Shown: positions 48,389-60,410, numbered from the stretch's first letter. The stretch: 64,000 nucleotides of DNA from Haemonchus contortus (GCA_000469685.2 LS997565.1:12396505-12460504), one strand, 5' to 3'. Translations and numbers: made by a program. The notes: generated from the sequence alone by a model not told the origin.

Positions 48389-48480
48389 CACTATACTGTG
48401 TCAAATGCAGTGTGTCAGGTGTGTGTATAGACTTATAGTATAAATATAATTATGCAGGTGTTTTCTTGTACGTGTAGTGT

Positions 48481-49329
48481 ATTGACCATTTGGCGACCGC
48501 GCCTTCTGAGCGTGTCTGACCTGTGGGACCAAGCGCGCTTTTCGCAGGCTGTTTCTGTAGCCGCTGGCAGGCCACACGTTCCCAGGAGCAGCCTAATTCT
48601 TTAAGCGCCCATTCATTAAAATAGAGTATCATTAAAATGTTACAGAAAGGGTGATAAGTCATTTAAAAGGTATACGTGCTACGTTGTGGATGGCTTGTCA
48701 CTTCCTCTGTGACACTTTAATAGAACTTTATCTCAAAGATTGGGTGCGTAAAACAACATCCACTGTTACTTTGTTAGGCTCTACAGGAAATAGGGAAGTG
48801 CTAAACTCATATTCGAACCTTCGCGGTTTGTAGGAAAAAGATCCGACGAGACTTTTCTCATCGAATATGTATTTGATGGATTGGTCAGGAGCAGATAGCA
48901 TTGTTGTGATAAACCTTGTAGGACCCACACTTCAAAGTGTTTTCGGTAGGCATCCCTCTCCAAGAGCAATTTACAAACTGGAATGGAAGTCCGAAATAGA
49001 GCCGGAGAAGATGCACCAGTTGCTACATGGAACATCCGAAGGAAAAGGTCCTGCTATAAATCATGCCAAGAGGGTCCCATCAAAATGCTCAAAGTGCCAC
49101 AAATCGTTGTTTTGAGTGTTTTCCCAAACATTATACGTAGCATGTGTGAATTACTAGTTGATAACGCTAAACTTTGCTCTTCCAATACTATCCTTACATA
49201 ATTTTTTGTTTTCGCCCATGACTTAAGTTAGAAGTAGTGATTCTTGGACCACAACACCTCAAGGTTCTCCAGAGGCTATGAGCGTAGCTGATAATCAAAA
49301 GCGTCAAAAACGTAAAAAGCTTCAATAAA
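48481..49329. other. Unique stretch after serpin 3
   Basis: No counterpart is seen in the other units. Overlapping short plus-strand frames at 48867-49201 are open, but none shows a family motif or conserved splice structure. No gene is called. Confidence 0.3.
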
Positions 49330-51567
49330 TGTAAACATCATATTACTGTGGCAGTCCTCGTGGTCCCAGGAGCGTGGTATGGTGTGGCCCGACGTCAATG
49401 TCAAGCTTGCGTGTGGGTGGAGATCGGAAACGGCTTATGCTAAAATGGATTCCGTTCCTGGAAATTGAGATACACACTATAAGAAGGCTCTGAGCAGCTT
49501 TCGGCCAGAATTTCAATAAGGTCGGAGCAAAATAGATTTGGAGGTCTCTCACAGTGCTCTGCCTCTCGGACGCAGATGGTAAGGGCCAATACCACAGAGG
49601 ACGGCGGGGCACCGGACCTGCAGGGTTACAGTGCTGCATAGAGGCAGTTCTGAACTAAAGTATGTAGTTTGTTTATGAGTTCCGTACCGGGATGAGCGAG
49701 ATGCTGATCGCGTGTGGGTTTGAATTGGGAGAATGGAAAAGAGTTCGGTCAATGGGATACCATAGTTGAGAAGGAGCAGACGCTTGAAAAGAAGGGCACT
49801 CTTAAAACTACATTTTCACAACCAAGCGTTTTTTGATATGAAACGCGCTAAGGGTTCACAGTAATCATTTATTACTAGTTATGGATCGGTATGCCGACCA
49901 TTTACACAAGAGCTCCAAGTTAACCACGACGATTCAAAACTTTTAACGGGTTACAGTCGAATTCCTCCATCGATAAGGGCATCTATTTTTTTGGAAATTT
50001 TTCAGGGATGTTCGTGAGACCCAACAGCACGTGTAACAGTTATTACATGTCTGCCCCAAATAGTTTCTTCTGCCTCTCACCTCTGAGGTGCTTCAATCCG
50101 CACTGTAGAAAGAGGTTCACCTGAATAAGCCAAACTTGATATTCCTTCCTCATCCACTTTACATCGCACTACCGTATATTTGTTCCGATCATAGAACGCT
50201 TTTGTGCTGGAGTACTACCCAGATAATGAGCTGTCAAATGATAGGCTCAAGCCTATCAAAAGGTGTGTGGGACCTTGAAAAACACTATCAAATGTCACAA
50301 CATCTTTTTTCGTTTAATTTCATTTTTACTTACGTCATCAACATCAAGTTTGAGAAGGTTCTGCGTCATGCATTTGGGATAAAGCCACTCGTTTGCATCA
50401 ATTCAACCCGCAATGTTTATGGAGAGAGTCCTAATCCCCTGCCCACACAGAGAAAAAGCGAGGAAATCAAGTAACATCGACAGTTAGCCTCTTCGTATGG
50501 GTGGTTCCGAATTCTAATGAAACACTTGAGCAAGTAGCGAATCTGCAATTTTATCATATACTCCCATGGATGACAACTGAAGTTTATAAAAATTCCTTGT
50601 TGATACAGATTGCCTTCACTGCCCTCGATCATACTGCGCTTTTTTCACAATTTGTTCTCTCTAAACAGACGGAAGTGATGTCGGATGTGAGTCACTCCCA
50701 GAGCAGTGTCGACGTTGGCGACGACTTTCGAATTAGATTCCTCATCAGCCCGTCCATTTTCACCAAAATCCTAGAGTTGCTCCATGGATAGGTTGAAAAG
50801 GTACCAGAGGTTCGGAAGCTAAGAAGGTGTTGCATTGAAGGCTTGGCATGTGAATACCATAGGCGGAAGTTGAAATACACCTCTGACGTGCCAGTGAACC
50901 CTAGCAAATGAAACAATTTCATGTCTTAAAGAACTGAACGTACAGAAAAGGCGAACTTCAAAAACCGTTCGAAGCTTTGAAGGCACAGTTCACGACAATT
51001 GGGTGATTGGGTGATCCAGATTATGATGAAAAATGGAAAACAAGATCGAAAATAGTGCGACGAAGGCGATGGAACTGCGTGGATTGGTGTGTCCACAGTG
51101 AAAAAAGGCTTCGAAGAACCGTTAAAAAGGGGGTGGCCGGACGAGAATGAGAACAGAAAAATGAAGAAGAGTGGGGCATTTGGACGAGTTATACAGTGGG
51201 TCTCACTGCGTGCGTGTGGATCCTGGTACGAATAACAGGCTATGGTAAACAATAAATAATTCTTTCATAAGCATAAGTAAACAAAAAAACCTAGTAACAG
51301 CAAAAGTAGCGCACCTTTTTCAGCCTCTAGGAGTAGTAAATTGAATAAGGGATCGCGCCAGCAAAAAGAATAACAGAGGAAAAAAGAATGAGAGAAAAAC
51401 ACCGCCTCATCACTCGGCGACCAGCTGATTGTGTGTGGGTCCTAGAACGAATAGTTGCAATCTGTATTGTCTCAAACTCGTCCGACCTGATGACGTGAAA
51501 TTGATCGAGAGGCGGGAAAGCCATTGACGTTCTCGCCCATTGAATTATCGTGAACTGTGCCTTTAAA
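49330..51567. repeat. Inverted copy of the 2.1 kb dispersed repeat
   Basis: It is the reverse complement of 32288-34370 (TGGCAGTCCTCGTGGTCCC against GGACCACGAGGACCGCCA at the far edge). Its right portion, 50975-51567, is a family-M unit ending ATCGTGAACTGTGCCTTT. It carries the empty site for the Tc1/mariner insertion, near 49970. Confidence 0.65.
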
Positions 51568-51898
51568 CCATAAAGTTCCTTCGAAAGATTCGAAAGATAT
51601 CAAGAAGCGATCATACCCTCGGGAACGTACCCGGAAGAATCATTTTCCATGCCTTAGCCTCTCTTGTCTATGTAAATAAAGTTTCCGAACTTTTTTTTCA
51701 TTTGTCACTTCAGGCAGTTGTTGATAATGTTCATTGGAAATCAATTGAGCTAAGATTCTATAGGACCGTTGGAGGCCCGAGGAAAAGAGACTAGCTTCTT
51801 AAACCAGCATTTCTAGTGAGGAAGAAGGTGGCCATTTCGAATATGCCCATGCCTGTCCGTTTCCTTTGGAAGCCTGTCTAGAAATAGAGTTGCATATC

Positions 51899-52432
51899 TT
51901 TTAAAGGCACAGTTCACGATAAAAATGGTTTCTAAGATTTCTCACAGTATGAATTCTCGAGGCCCAGCCCTATATCATACCTGCCGTCCTGAGGTAGAAA
52001 AACGTCCTGTATAGGACACAATAAGGGGCCAGAGATTGTATCGTGTGAATGCCACACCTATTGTGGACGAGTTTCAACGGCGTTGTAGAGGCAGCAATAT
52101 TCACAAGGAAACTAAGATAGGAACCCCGAATAAGCTATCATGGCCACTAGCGACGGTTGAAGGCATTTTCAAAGAATTCAGCTTGATTTAGTCAGCTCTT
52201 TGCACAGTTGCAACAGCTGAAATCTCGTCCATATACCCCTTCCATGTCATTTCTGTCATGATAATCTCGTCCAACCTCTATTTCCCTTACTTTTCGGAAG
52301 TCTTATTTCTCGCCAAATCGGCGAATATTTCAGCTTTCTCCACCACATATGCAGTAATCCCAACCGATACTTCCGCTTTTTCTTTCGACTTAAAAAGAGT
52401 ACCTCAAAATTATCATGAACTGTACATTCAAC
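51899..52432. repeat. Family-M MITE-like repeat
   Basis: It starts TTTAAAGGCACAGTTCACGA and ends TTATCATGAACTGTACATTC. Its interior (TTCAGCTTGATTTAGTCAGC, CTGAAATCTCGTCCATA) is shared with the terminal repeats of the 17.6 kb element near 12790-12840 and with serpin introns. Confidence 0.55.
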
Positions 52433-52744
52433 TTGGCAACTAACCAGCGACCACAGCCAATTTCATTCCATTTTAGGAACATGATGACACCGGTGCTATT
52501 GGAAGGACAGCTCTGAGAGGGTGGAGCCTTACTCGGCATCCCATTATTGCGACCATTTCCGGTCGTACTGCAATGGAGAAAACGTCATGAATGTTTTCAC
52601 GATTGCAAAATCTCAGCAAACGGCTGAATATGTACGCAGCTGCCATCCATGTTTCTCTCATTTATGGTATACATCATGTTGTGTGATTCATATCCCGAAT
52701 GGAATAATTGTAAATACAAATAAATGTCAAATCTGTTCTCTTTG

Positions 52745-52800
52745 AACAGTAGCTAGATGTTAGAAACAATGTTGTATAAAAGTCTAACTTTTGGGGCAGA
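52745..52800 (+). promoter_or_regulatory. TATA-containing promoter block of peptide gene A
   Basis: GAACAGTAGCTAGATGTTAG followed by TATAAAAG (52775-52782) and GGGGCAGATTCCGT matches the block upstream of gene C (60345-60410) position by position. It is 973 bp before the coding start. Confidence 0.55.
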
Positions 52801-53747
52801 TTCCGTACTGCTCTCTTCTCCGGCGGTCAACATCTGCATAGGAGCTTTCTATACCAGTCAGTTTTTACCTTTACCACTTTAAATTTAATTTAAAAGAACC
52901 CCTCAGTTTGAATCGACATCTTCTCTTCTTCGGCCTGAATCAGGAATCCCTTCAACACTATGCTAGAGTGACGTTTCGAGTCCACCCAAAGCGCTTTCCC
53001 ACATCATCCGCTCAATCCACTTCATCACAGCTCATGCCCTAAACTCACAAAGCTAAAAAAAAACCTTCAAAAATTCAAAAGATCTGCCTAAAGGCGTTGA
53101 ATGCTCTCGAAACTTTCTGACGGTTGCACCGACCATTCTGTTGTAGAAAGCAGCACTTGTTAGGTTAGCAAAGAAGGTTTAAAAAGCGAAGTAGCATGGC
53201 CTCGTTACTCCAGATGAGAAAGAGTATTTGGGAAGCCCAACTAAACTGAGGGGAAGCTAGTAATGATTATGGTTACTGTTACACCAAGCATTCCATGCAA
53301 GAAAGGATTTGCTTGCTAGCTCATGAACTTGTAAAGTTAGGACTCCGGGTAGATGAAATGAATGTCGCTCCTCGAGTCACTCTACAACCAAAACAACCAG
53401 ATTTCAATTTTATTTTCAAGAAATTTCCTGGATGGGACTAGGAATGTGGGTATTGTCGTGGTCTGCCCTTCCAAGAAAGCAGGACTATGTGTTAAAACTA
53501 AAGGGTTGATTTGTGCTCAGGAAGGTGGTTGCAAGATGCATAAGTGGGAAGGATCCCGCAAAGCGCCGTTGCTGTTGCGCTGTTTAGCCAAGGACCATTC
53601 CATAAACTGGCAATTCGCATATTCTAGGGCGAATAATCAAGAGTAACTGGCTAGTTCCCTCATCTATTCATTATATGTATATTTAAACAGCAGCTTCAGT
53701 TGCAATCAGGCTCAATATTTAGATTATTTTATCATGAAACAATTTAG

Positions 53748-55527
53748 ATGTATCTACCCTTCCTCCTTCTACTAACAGCATCAGCTTCTGCTGTTCTGAA
53801 TGTGGTATGTTCAAGTTGCCTTTGTTTTCAGCTGGGAAAAGTCAGCATTATGAAGATCAGTAATATTTTTAATTGTAATGGCAAAATCTATACTTAATAC
53901 GGATAAGTGAGCAGGAGATACAGCAGCCTTCATACGAAATGTTCAATATCGCAAGTAACAGAGTAACAGAGGGTGGCAGGGCGAAGACGTGTGAAGTGAA
54001 CACACTATCAGTCGCTTGTTCCGGAAATCAAGTGACTGATAGACACCCGTCCAGGGTGGACTGAGTGGAGTAACGGAACTTCTCCCCCGGATTGCGGCAC
54101 TCTCCCTTGCGCCATGCGGCAAATGTCACTGCAATTACCGTACTCACCCCGCCTCCCCGCCTGTCAATACGACGCAATATTTTTCGTCGATTGCCTCTCT
54201 TTTTTTATTAGTTTTGATCGTTTTTTCGCTTTCTCTTTCTTGTTTTTATGTTTATTAGCCTTGATTAATTGGATTATTCCTCCTATATCAGTGACAATCA
54301 AGATCGCATAGGAATTGAAGGGAGCGGTCAGCCAATTCAAACAATCAAAGGACTCAATACATCACAAATTGCGCGCTCCAATCTTCCATCGCGATCGTGC
54401 AATACGCGGCGGGTGCGGCGTGCGCGACGCCGCTTTCGGGGGGAAGATTCCGGACTCGACTGAGTGAGCCTACGTTTTTCCAGAGCATCGAACTCGTCCA
54501 ATTAGCATCGAACTCGTTCTAGTTCACTAATTAGTTCACTAACTGCATTTTTTCAATAGCTAATTGTTTGCGAAGACGTTTTCATTCATTGACCGAAGCT
54601 GTAGCAACTTTTCAAACGAATCTGCCTCCAAAGTAAGAGTGGACTGCGAGTCTGTATTTCTTCCATCACCAGTATGATAAAAAGCAGATATGGATCCTAA
54701 CGGTGGCTGGAGCAATGAAATGAGGATTTACAAGCATGCTATTCCAACCACGTAAACTTTGTAATAAAAGTTTATGTAGCTGTAGGTAGACGGAGGTGGT
54801 GTAGTGGCGAGCGACGCACTATCACGACCGTACCCATAGTCACAGGTTCGAATCCCTGGTCGATATCTGCCTGAGCCAACGAAGCCTCCAATTTTTGTGG
54901 AGTCGATAAATTGGTACCAGACTTGTATGGGAGGATAAAAAGCACTGACTTGTATATTGGTTGACCATCGCGATTCGTTGCATATATGGGCCACACCACA
55001 TTCAATACGCCACTACGATTCTAAATTGAAGTCGAGTGCAGGGCGCATCGCTCAGACAAAATCGATGAACGCTCCCCAAATTTTATCCTCTTAACCTTGT
55101 GTAGCATAGATACTGTAACAATTCCGGCAATTTGAAATTGAAAAGCTATCGAGTTCATTTCTTCAAGATTCTGTAATGTGATTCTTTCAAATCTGATTAC
55201 AGTGTTATGAATAGTATGGTTTTGGAGGTGATTATAAAATTTTAGAGAATACGGTACATTTTTCAGAGAAGTGGTGCAAGAAATGCTGAAATTCTGCCAT
55301 TACCCAATCAACAAACAACGCCAAAGGTATCGCCACCAGTGCCACCTGCTGTGACTCCAGACCCTAATGGAATGAAATTCTGTATTGTCTGCTACATGGC
55401 ACCCTATGGTCCCTCGCAAGCAGCGGCTTCTCGAAACGGATGGGTTCCGCCATATGGAGGAGCCGCACCGTGGCCTATGCCAATGCAAGGTGGATTTTAT
55501 GGCCGTAGACCAGGGTCAAGGTGGTAG
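53748..55527 (+). CDS. Peptide gene A, divergent member of a secreted peptide family
   Basis: Exon 1 (53748-53804) encodes MYLPFLLLLTASASAVLNV, a signal peptide. Exon 2 (55267-55527) follows a TTTTTCAG acceptor in phase 0 and encodes 86 residues, 105 in all. Exon 2 aligns at its start with genes B and C (NAEILPLPNQQ against NAGVASIPDQQ). It then differs: Pro-rich, FCIVCYM with a CxxC, then Gly/Pro/Trp-rich repeats (NGWVPPYGG, PWPMPMQGG) and a basic end RRPGSRW. It lacks the RxKR site of B and C. The ATG directly follows AATTTAG, an acceptor-like site. The 1.46 kb intron holds a MULE-type MITE and a SINE. AATAAA lies at 55627-55632. It is probably secreted; function unknown. Confidence 0.7.
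54068..54457. mobile_element. 390 bp MITE with perfect 9 bp duplication in peptide gene A intron
   Basis: Termini GAGTAACGGAACTTCTCCC and GGGGGAAGATTCCGGACTC; GACTGAGTG repeats exactly on both sides (54059-54067 and 54458-54466). It is the same family and orientation as 46857-47245 in serpin 3. Confidence 0.85.
54787..55080 (+). repeat. Full-length tRNA-derived SINE
   Basis: A-box-like GGTGGTGTAGTGGCGAG at about 54795 and B-box AGGTTCGAATCC at 54844-54855, followed by a body with CATTCAATACGCCACTACGA and a short tail. It is homologous to 55998-56305 and 19605-19765. Confidence 0.75.
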
Positions 55528-55997
55528 CAATGATTGAAGAAGAGTCGAGAAAGCATCTCTAAATATTTTCCTAATTGCAATACTTCTTGCAATAATTTCA
55601 GTGTAATCCTTTGCACTGTATGATGAAATAAATAGTCAACTTAGCAGATGTAAATATTTAGAATAATGTCAGTCCGATTTTTCGCTCTGTTAGATGTAAT
55701 AAATGATGACCTCAGCATCTAGAAAATCGTTTTCAACCCAGCAAGAGATTACATTTTGCAATAATATATCCGTCAGTCGTGAGGGAAGGCAGTGCAGTTG
55801 CTGACGTCGAGTATAAACCGGTAGAATTCGAAATGGAAAAGGTACACTTTGGAAAAGTCGTCAAAAAGCAAGACAGCCAGTTTTTTCACCTCTCGCTTTT
55901 GCTTTTGCCAACCCGGTCTCGCTTTTGCCAACCCGACTGCTTTATCACCAACTTCATGTGGTCGTACCTATTTTAAATGATTAAGTGGGACGTTAGG

Positions 55998-56305
55998 GCG
56001 GAGGTGGTGTAGTGGCAAGGAGAGCACTTCACACAGGCATTGTTACGGACTCGGATCCTGGATCGCTATCCGCTTAAGCCAACCAAGCTTTCCTTCCCTC
56101 TGTGGTTGGTCAATAGGTACTAGACTCGTCTGGAACGATAAAAACATTGACCTCTACATCATCTAGCCACCACAAGTCTTTGTATAAGCCACATACCCAT
56201 TCAATACGCCACTACGATTTTGAATGGAGTGCGAATTCGTGGGAGCATCCCTCTGACAGGATCGATCAACGCTACAAGAGCCTTATCCTTTATCCTTAGA
56301 AAGAC
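55998..56305 (+). repeat. tRNA-derived SINE, second copy
   Basis: GGCGGAGGTGGTGTAGTGGC is the A-box region. The B box is degenerate (ACTCGGATCC). The 3' body CATTCAATACGCCACTACGA and GATCGATCAACGCT matches the copy at 54787. Confidence 0.7.
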
Positions 56306-57935
56306 TGTCATCGATAAGATCAACTGATTTATAACTTGCAAAGAAAGGGTTGTCGTAATTTTTGCCTTGATGTTGACGATGAAGAGACATCAAAACCGCT
56401 TGGATGTCGAGAGAAGACGCTTTTTGAGAACAGAGTTGTGGTCGTGTTGATTATTGGGTTTCGTGGAAAGTAGTCTAATTTTGTTGACCAGTAGACATTC
56501 ACAAGTTGATTCTGACGCGATATTCCTCGAATTCGGCTCATTCGAGATATCCTTTCCTAGAGTAAAATCAGGTGTTCGAGCATCCACGCTGTCGTAGGAC
56601 ATACTGGAGCATCGAGAGAGTACGAATGGCTTTACGCCTTACGTCTTCGAAACTATCAAGACAAAAACCTTGTGCGAGGCTTGTGGCAGACAAGATGCCT
56701 TACTGTATCTGTGTAATAATGCTTTGTGAGCAGTTCAACAAGTTTTCGATCTCACTATTCGACAGAAAAGTCATTGCCAACGTGAATAGGGGGATTCGGC
56801 AAGACCACATCATCTCACCCGAATACTTCAGCGCTCCTCCCGAAAAAACAATGTGTCCCTGACGGCGGACATTTATGTATGTCAACTCCGCTCTACAACA
56901 GTCCTTGCCCTGCGAATATTGAGCACGCTGAACGGATCCTGATTGTAAAACTCTTGTAGAAAGCTTGGGAGCAAACACATCTGATTGCTATAGCTGCCTC
57001 TGTTCCATCGCGAAGTGATCATGGTAGGCGGCTCACCACCGGAATCAAGCAGGAGCGAACCCGTGGCTTGGAAATCATTTAAAAACACGGGGAGATAGCG
57101 GAGAAGAACATTCGGCTCTGCGCTCACTTTTTGGACACTGCTGCCCTTCACACTAAGACATTCCCTTGAGAAATGTGGGCCCTACGATAGCAATATGCGC
57201 ACGCAGTCAACGCAATTCAACGGGGTATGGTAATGGCCAAGCACGTTATTTTCTGGTGTACGGAAAAACGAAAGGAAAACAATCATCAGAATTCAAGACC
57301 CGCTCATGTACAACATCCTCCTTCTGAAGCAAAATCAGGAGCACGAGCTTCCACATCGCTTTCAGGCCCATATTCACTATCTTTCTGGTTGCCTTTTAGT
57401 GTGGCATCTCTCAGAATTCTCTGAGGGAGCATCGCTTCTACGACAATAAAGGCCTCGCTATTAGATTGGCCAGATCGTTTCTGCAAAGGACTCGATCAAA
57501 GCAGGTTCTTTGCTCAGCTCCCAAGGAATGACTCTTGCATGACGTCTTCACTGCTCTTGTCAGCGCAGACCCGATGGCTCGGAAATGGCTGCTTGACAGC
57601 AGGAATGAATGTCGGCCGACCCTTTGCAAGATATGGGAAGCAATGGATCCAACCGGTAATAGCCGGTAGAACGCCTGCAGGTAGTATATGGCGGATTAGA
57701 TTATTCTACCTTCGGTCTTTCCCTTGACAACCACTTCTCTATGACTTTCACGAGTTTTATTGAATGCCACCAAATGCAGCATCCGTTATCGCACAACCAC
57801 CCAAGAGGATATCTCATATTATATTGGGAATGATTTTTGGGCATTGAATTCATTATTTATCTCATCATACAATGAAGAATATCACACTGTTATCATTACA
57901 GAGGGTTTGTAATGAACAGCATTTGAACTGTCGCT
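56306..57935. other. Stretch with RTE reverse-transcriptase remnant
   Basis: A plus-strand frame at 56572-56862 reads SLFDRKVIANVNRGIRQDHIIS, which matches the RT region before and around the RQGD motif of RTE elements, but damaged (RQDH). Nothing intact lies in the remainder up to 57935. Confidence 0.45.
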
Positions 57936-58590
57936 TTATGCTTTGGGTCTCCTGATGTTGAAGAATCCACGCGGCATCCAGGGTCCGAAGTTGATTGGCG
58001 GTTCCCAGTCATCTTCATCAGCTCTTTTCGATCTCGTTTCGTAATGCGGAAGGTCGCCAGCCATGGAAGGTGCCTGTGGTGCTGCAGGGCTCTTTAGTTC
58101 AGTTTGCTGATCAGGTACCGGCACTACTCCAGCACTGCTCTGAAATAGAGTAGACTTTTTATACAGCATCCGGTCGCACGCCTTTAGCAACCAATAACTT
58201 TCCACAGCCATATATGAAAAGATCTTATGTGTTGAAGAAGAATATTGCTGGTAACTCTCAGCATCGTACAGAACTCCAGGGGATCTACGGAGGCCGCGAT
58301 GTCATATAGGATTAATTCTCTATTTCAGAGATATTCTTCTGCAGTCATCCTTCCCTGATCTGAGTCTATTGGGTCCAAACAGGCGATTTAAGAGTTAAGA
58401 GCTTGTTCTACGGGCTCGCGGTTGATCCACGACGTGTACCATACTAAGCCTACTTGAAGTGGGGATTTTTCAAAAATGTTAATTATACTCAAAGTGGTTA
58501 CTTCCCAGACATGTAAGCAAATATATTCGAACTCACCACGTTGAGAAGGGCAAAAGCAAGAGTTAGTAGAAAGATTGTTGATAGATACAT
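57936..58590 (-). CDS. Peptide gene B, furin-processed secreted peptide precursor
   Basis: Exon 1 (58590-58537) encodes MYLSTIFLLTLAFALLNV; exon 2 (58139-57936) encodes 67 residues in phase 0, 85 in all. The layout is signal peptide, a Pro/Gln-rich propeptide (VPDQQTELKSPAAPQAPS), RSKR as a furin-type RxKR site, then an acidic-to-basic peptide ADEDDWEPPINFGPWM and RGFFNIRRPKA to the stop. There is no cysteine. It shares exon structure and most of its sequence with gene C. The start follows an ATTCCAG acceptor. The GATAAATAATG 3' motif is shared with C. The likely product is a 28-30 residue secreted peptide, a hormone, effector or antimicrobial; function not known. Confidence 0.8.
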
Positions 58591-59204
58591 CTGGAATTGC
58601 TACAGTATAAAAGTGCAGCTGTAATTGCTGTATGAAAATGTGGATGGATTTCGATGAGTCTCTAGTCAACAGCACAGATGATTGTCAGAACGATTTTCCG
58701 ATCAAAAACGATTGAACGAATTTCCAGAGACAGGAAGGGGTAGCACAATCTTTGAACAGGCCTCCGAGGCATGTACTTTCGAGGTTCGAGCAAAACCAGC
58801 CCATTACACCCAATGTTCCCACTATTTCTTTATGCTTTCTCCAACTTACCATTAGTCGTCAATGATGATCTTCAGAATGAAAAATCATTCCTTGCACATG
58901 TGCCATATCATAAAGCACATTGCATTGAAAGTCCATGAGGCAGAAACCCCCCAACAGCACCTTGTGAACAGAGGTCAGCCCTATTTTGGTGCTACGTCTA
59001 GAGGGAATGGGGAGATTTTCCATGGGACCCTTGTAATCCTTATTGTTTTCGAACACTTCTACTCTGGGCAGAAAGATGAGATGAGGATGCAGGGCACAGT
59101 TTTCGATTCTATATGGGGAATTGAAAACTGTAAGATGGAGATGTGGAAAGGCTTCTAGCAGATGCCGACTGGGTAATTGAACGAAAACTGCAGTGGAAGT
59201 GGAG

Positions 59205-59212
59205 CTTTTATG
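59205..59212 (-). promoter_or_regulatory. Degenerate TATA box of peptide gene B
   Basis: Minus-strand CATAAAAG, followed by CTCC, sits in sequence resembling the gene C promoter (CAGTAGCT upstream, GCAG downstream). It is 615 bp before the gene B start. Confidence 0.4.
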
Positions 59213-60340
59213 CAAGCTCGTATCCACAGTGCAGCTACTGTTCAAAGAAAGCAGCGAAATGCTGATTACTGTTCAGCGCACAGCCGATTTTCGTCAAGAA
59301 CTCTTATTGATACAGGTCTTCGCTGCACTCGGGCGAGCTACATCTTTTTGCACCCACGCATTCAGATCCCACGCGAGAGAAGTCCGAGAATGGCATCCAT
59401 TTTGAGCTACGATTCCCACCTCGGAAACGGATGTTTGCTCTAACTCCAACATGGGCGAAACGAATAGTTACTCAGTGGACATCATGGAATGAAATCTGAC
59501 GTTCTGAAGCACACAGTGATAAAAAAGTAGAGGATTCTACTTTGATGAGTTGAAGCATAGGTGACGTTGCTACCCACCCAAGGGAAAGATTTTGTGCTGA
59601 TAGATCATGTCAGTTGGGCAACTTCATGCCTCTAGATCCTAATTGAATGGAGAGGTCCCTCTTTCAAAATTCTGAGCTTGTTCGAAAGATATGTTCATTC
59701 GATCACTGTGAGACAAACATACAAAATCCAATCCGTTCCGTTGTTTGGCCTCCCTTGTCCGTAGCTCAGGATACCATTTTTTCAAAAACCTTCCCGTCTC
59801 TATCGTTTCAGTTATACAATCGTTGATGAAAACTCTGCGATTAATACTAGTTGGGAACTAACCAACAAACATTTGGAGTTATGAGCTTACCGTTGGAGTT
59901 GTGCTAGAAGAAGGTACATGTTTTTCGAAGTAACTTTGCTACGAAACAAGAAGATGGTCGTGTAAAGCACCCCCTGACTCTCATTTTCTATTAGAACCTG
60001 TGCAACCATAATCCTGTGCAGGTATAGAACTGTGTATGGCTTAGATGCAGAAGTTCCTAGTAGTAGCATCGTTCCTAGTAGTAGCATTTGTCGAAATTGT
60101 TCTGTTCTATCTTCATTTAAGCCAAAAAAGCGAATAGAAGAGCCCACAATCTTAGCCATTTCTGGTGATTCTGTAATGAACCATGCATGCTTCCCAGCCC
60201 ACAACCACTGTAAATGGCTGATTGTGTACCCAGCCGTAGGGATCTCCTTCCTCATTGAAAGTATTCATCGTATGGTGATATTAATATCCATCATAAAGCA
60301 ATCTGAAGTAGTTGACGCAATACACATGACATGCAGTGTC
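59213..60340. other. Intergenic stretch between peptide genes B and C
   Basis: No gene is supported. A 14-bp tandem repeat (GTTCCTAGTAGTAGCAT) at 60051-60090 creates an apparently long minus-strand frame (60255-59887) that has no family signature. Confidence 0.35.
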
Positions 60341-60344
60341 TTTA

Positions 60345-60410
60345 AACAGTCGCTAGATTTTGGAGACACGATTGTATAAAAGCTCGGTGGCGGGTGCAGA
60401 TTCCGTGCAA
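60345..60410 (+). promoter_or_regulatory. TATA-containing promoter block of peptide gene C
   Basis: AAACAGTCGCTAGATTTTGG, then GATTGTATAAAAGCTC (TATAAAAG at 60375-60382) and GGTGCAGATTCCGT. It is conserved with gene A and 549 bp before the gene C start. Confidence 0.55.

Larger units (their letters stand above)
41759..48480. repeat. Serpin segmental duplication, unit 3
   Basis: It begins with the same SINE-bearing start as units 1 and 2 and holds serpin 3. A mariner-like element is inserted about 60 bp upstream of the serpin 3 start. After the 3' flank (about 48480) homology to the other units stops, and an inverted copy of the dispersed repeat follows from 49330. Confidence 0.7.

Noticed and set aside
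48867..49201. Overlapping plus-strand frames after serpin 3
   Set aside because: Open only by chance length, with no domain, paralogue or splice evidence.
58862..59443. Overlapping plus- and minus-strand frames of 70-128 aa
   Set aside because: They overlap each other on both strands in the gene B upstream region and lack motifs or plausible splicing.
59887..60255. Minus-strand 122-aa frame
   Set aside because: It depends on a short tandem repeat, overlaps the upstream region of peptide gene C and shows no family motif.
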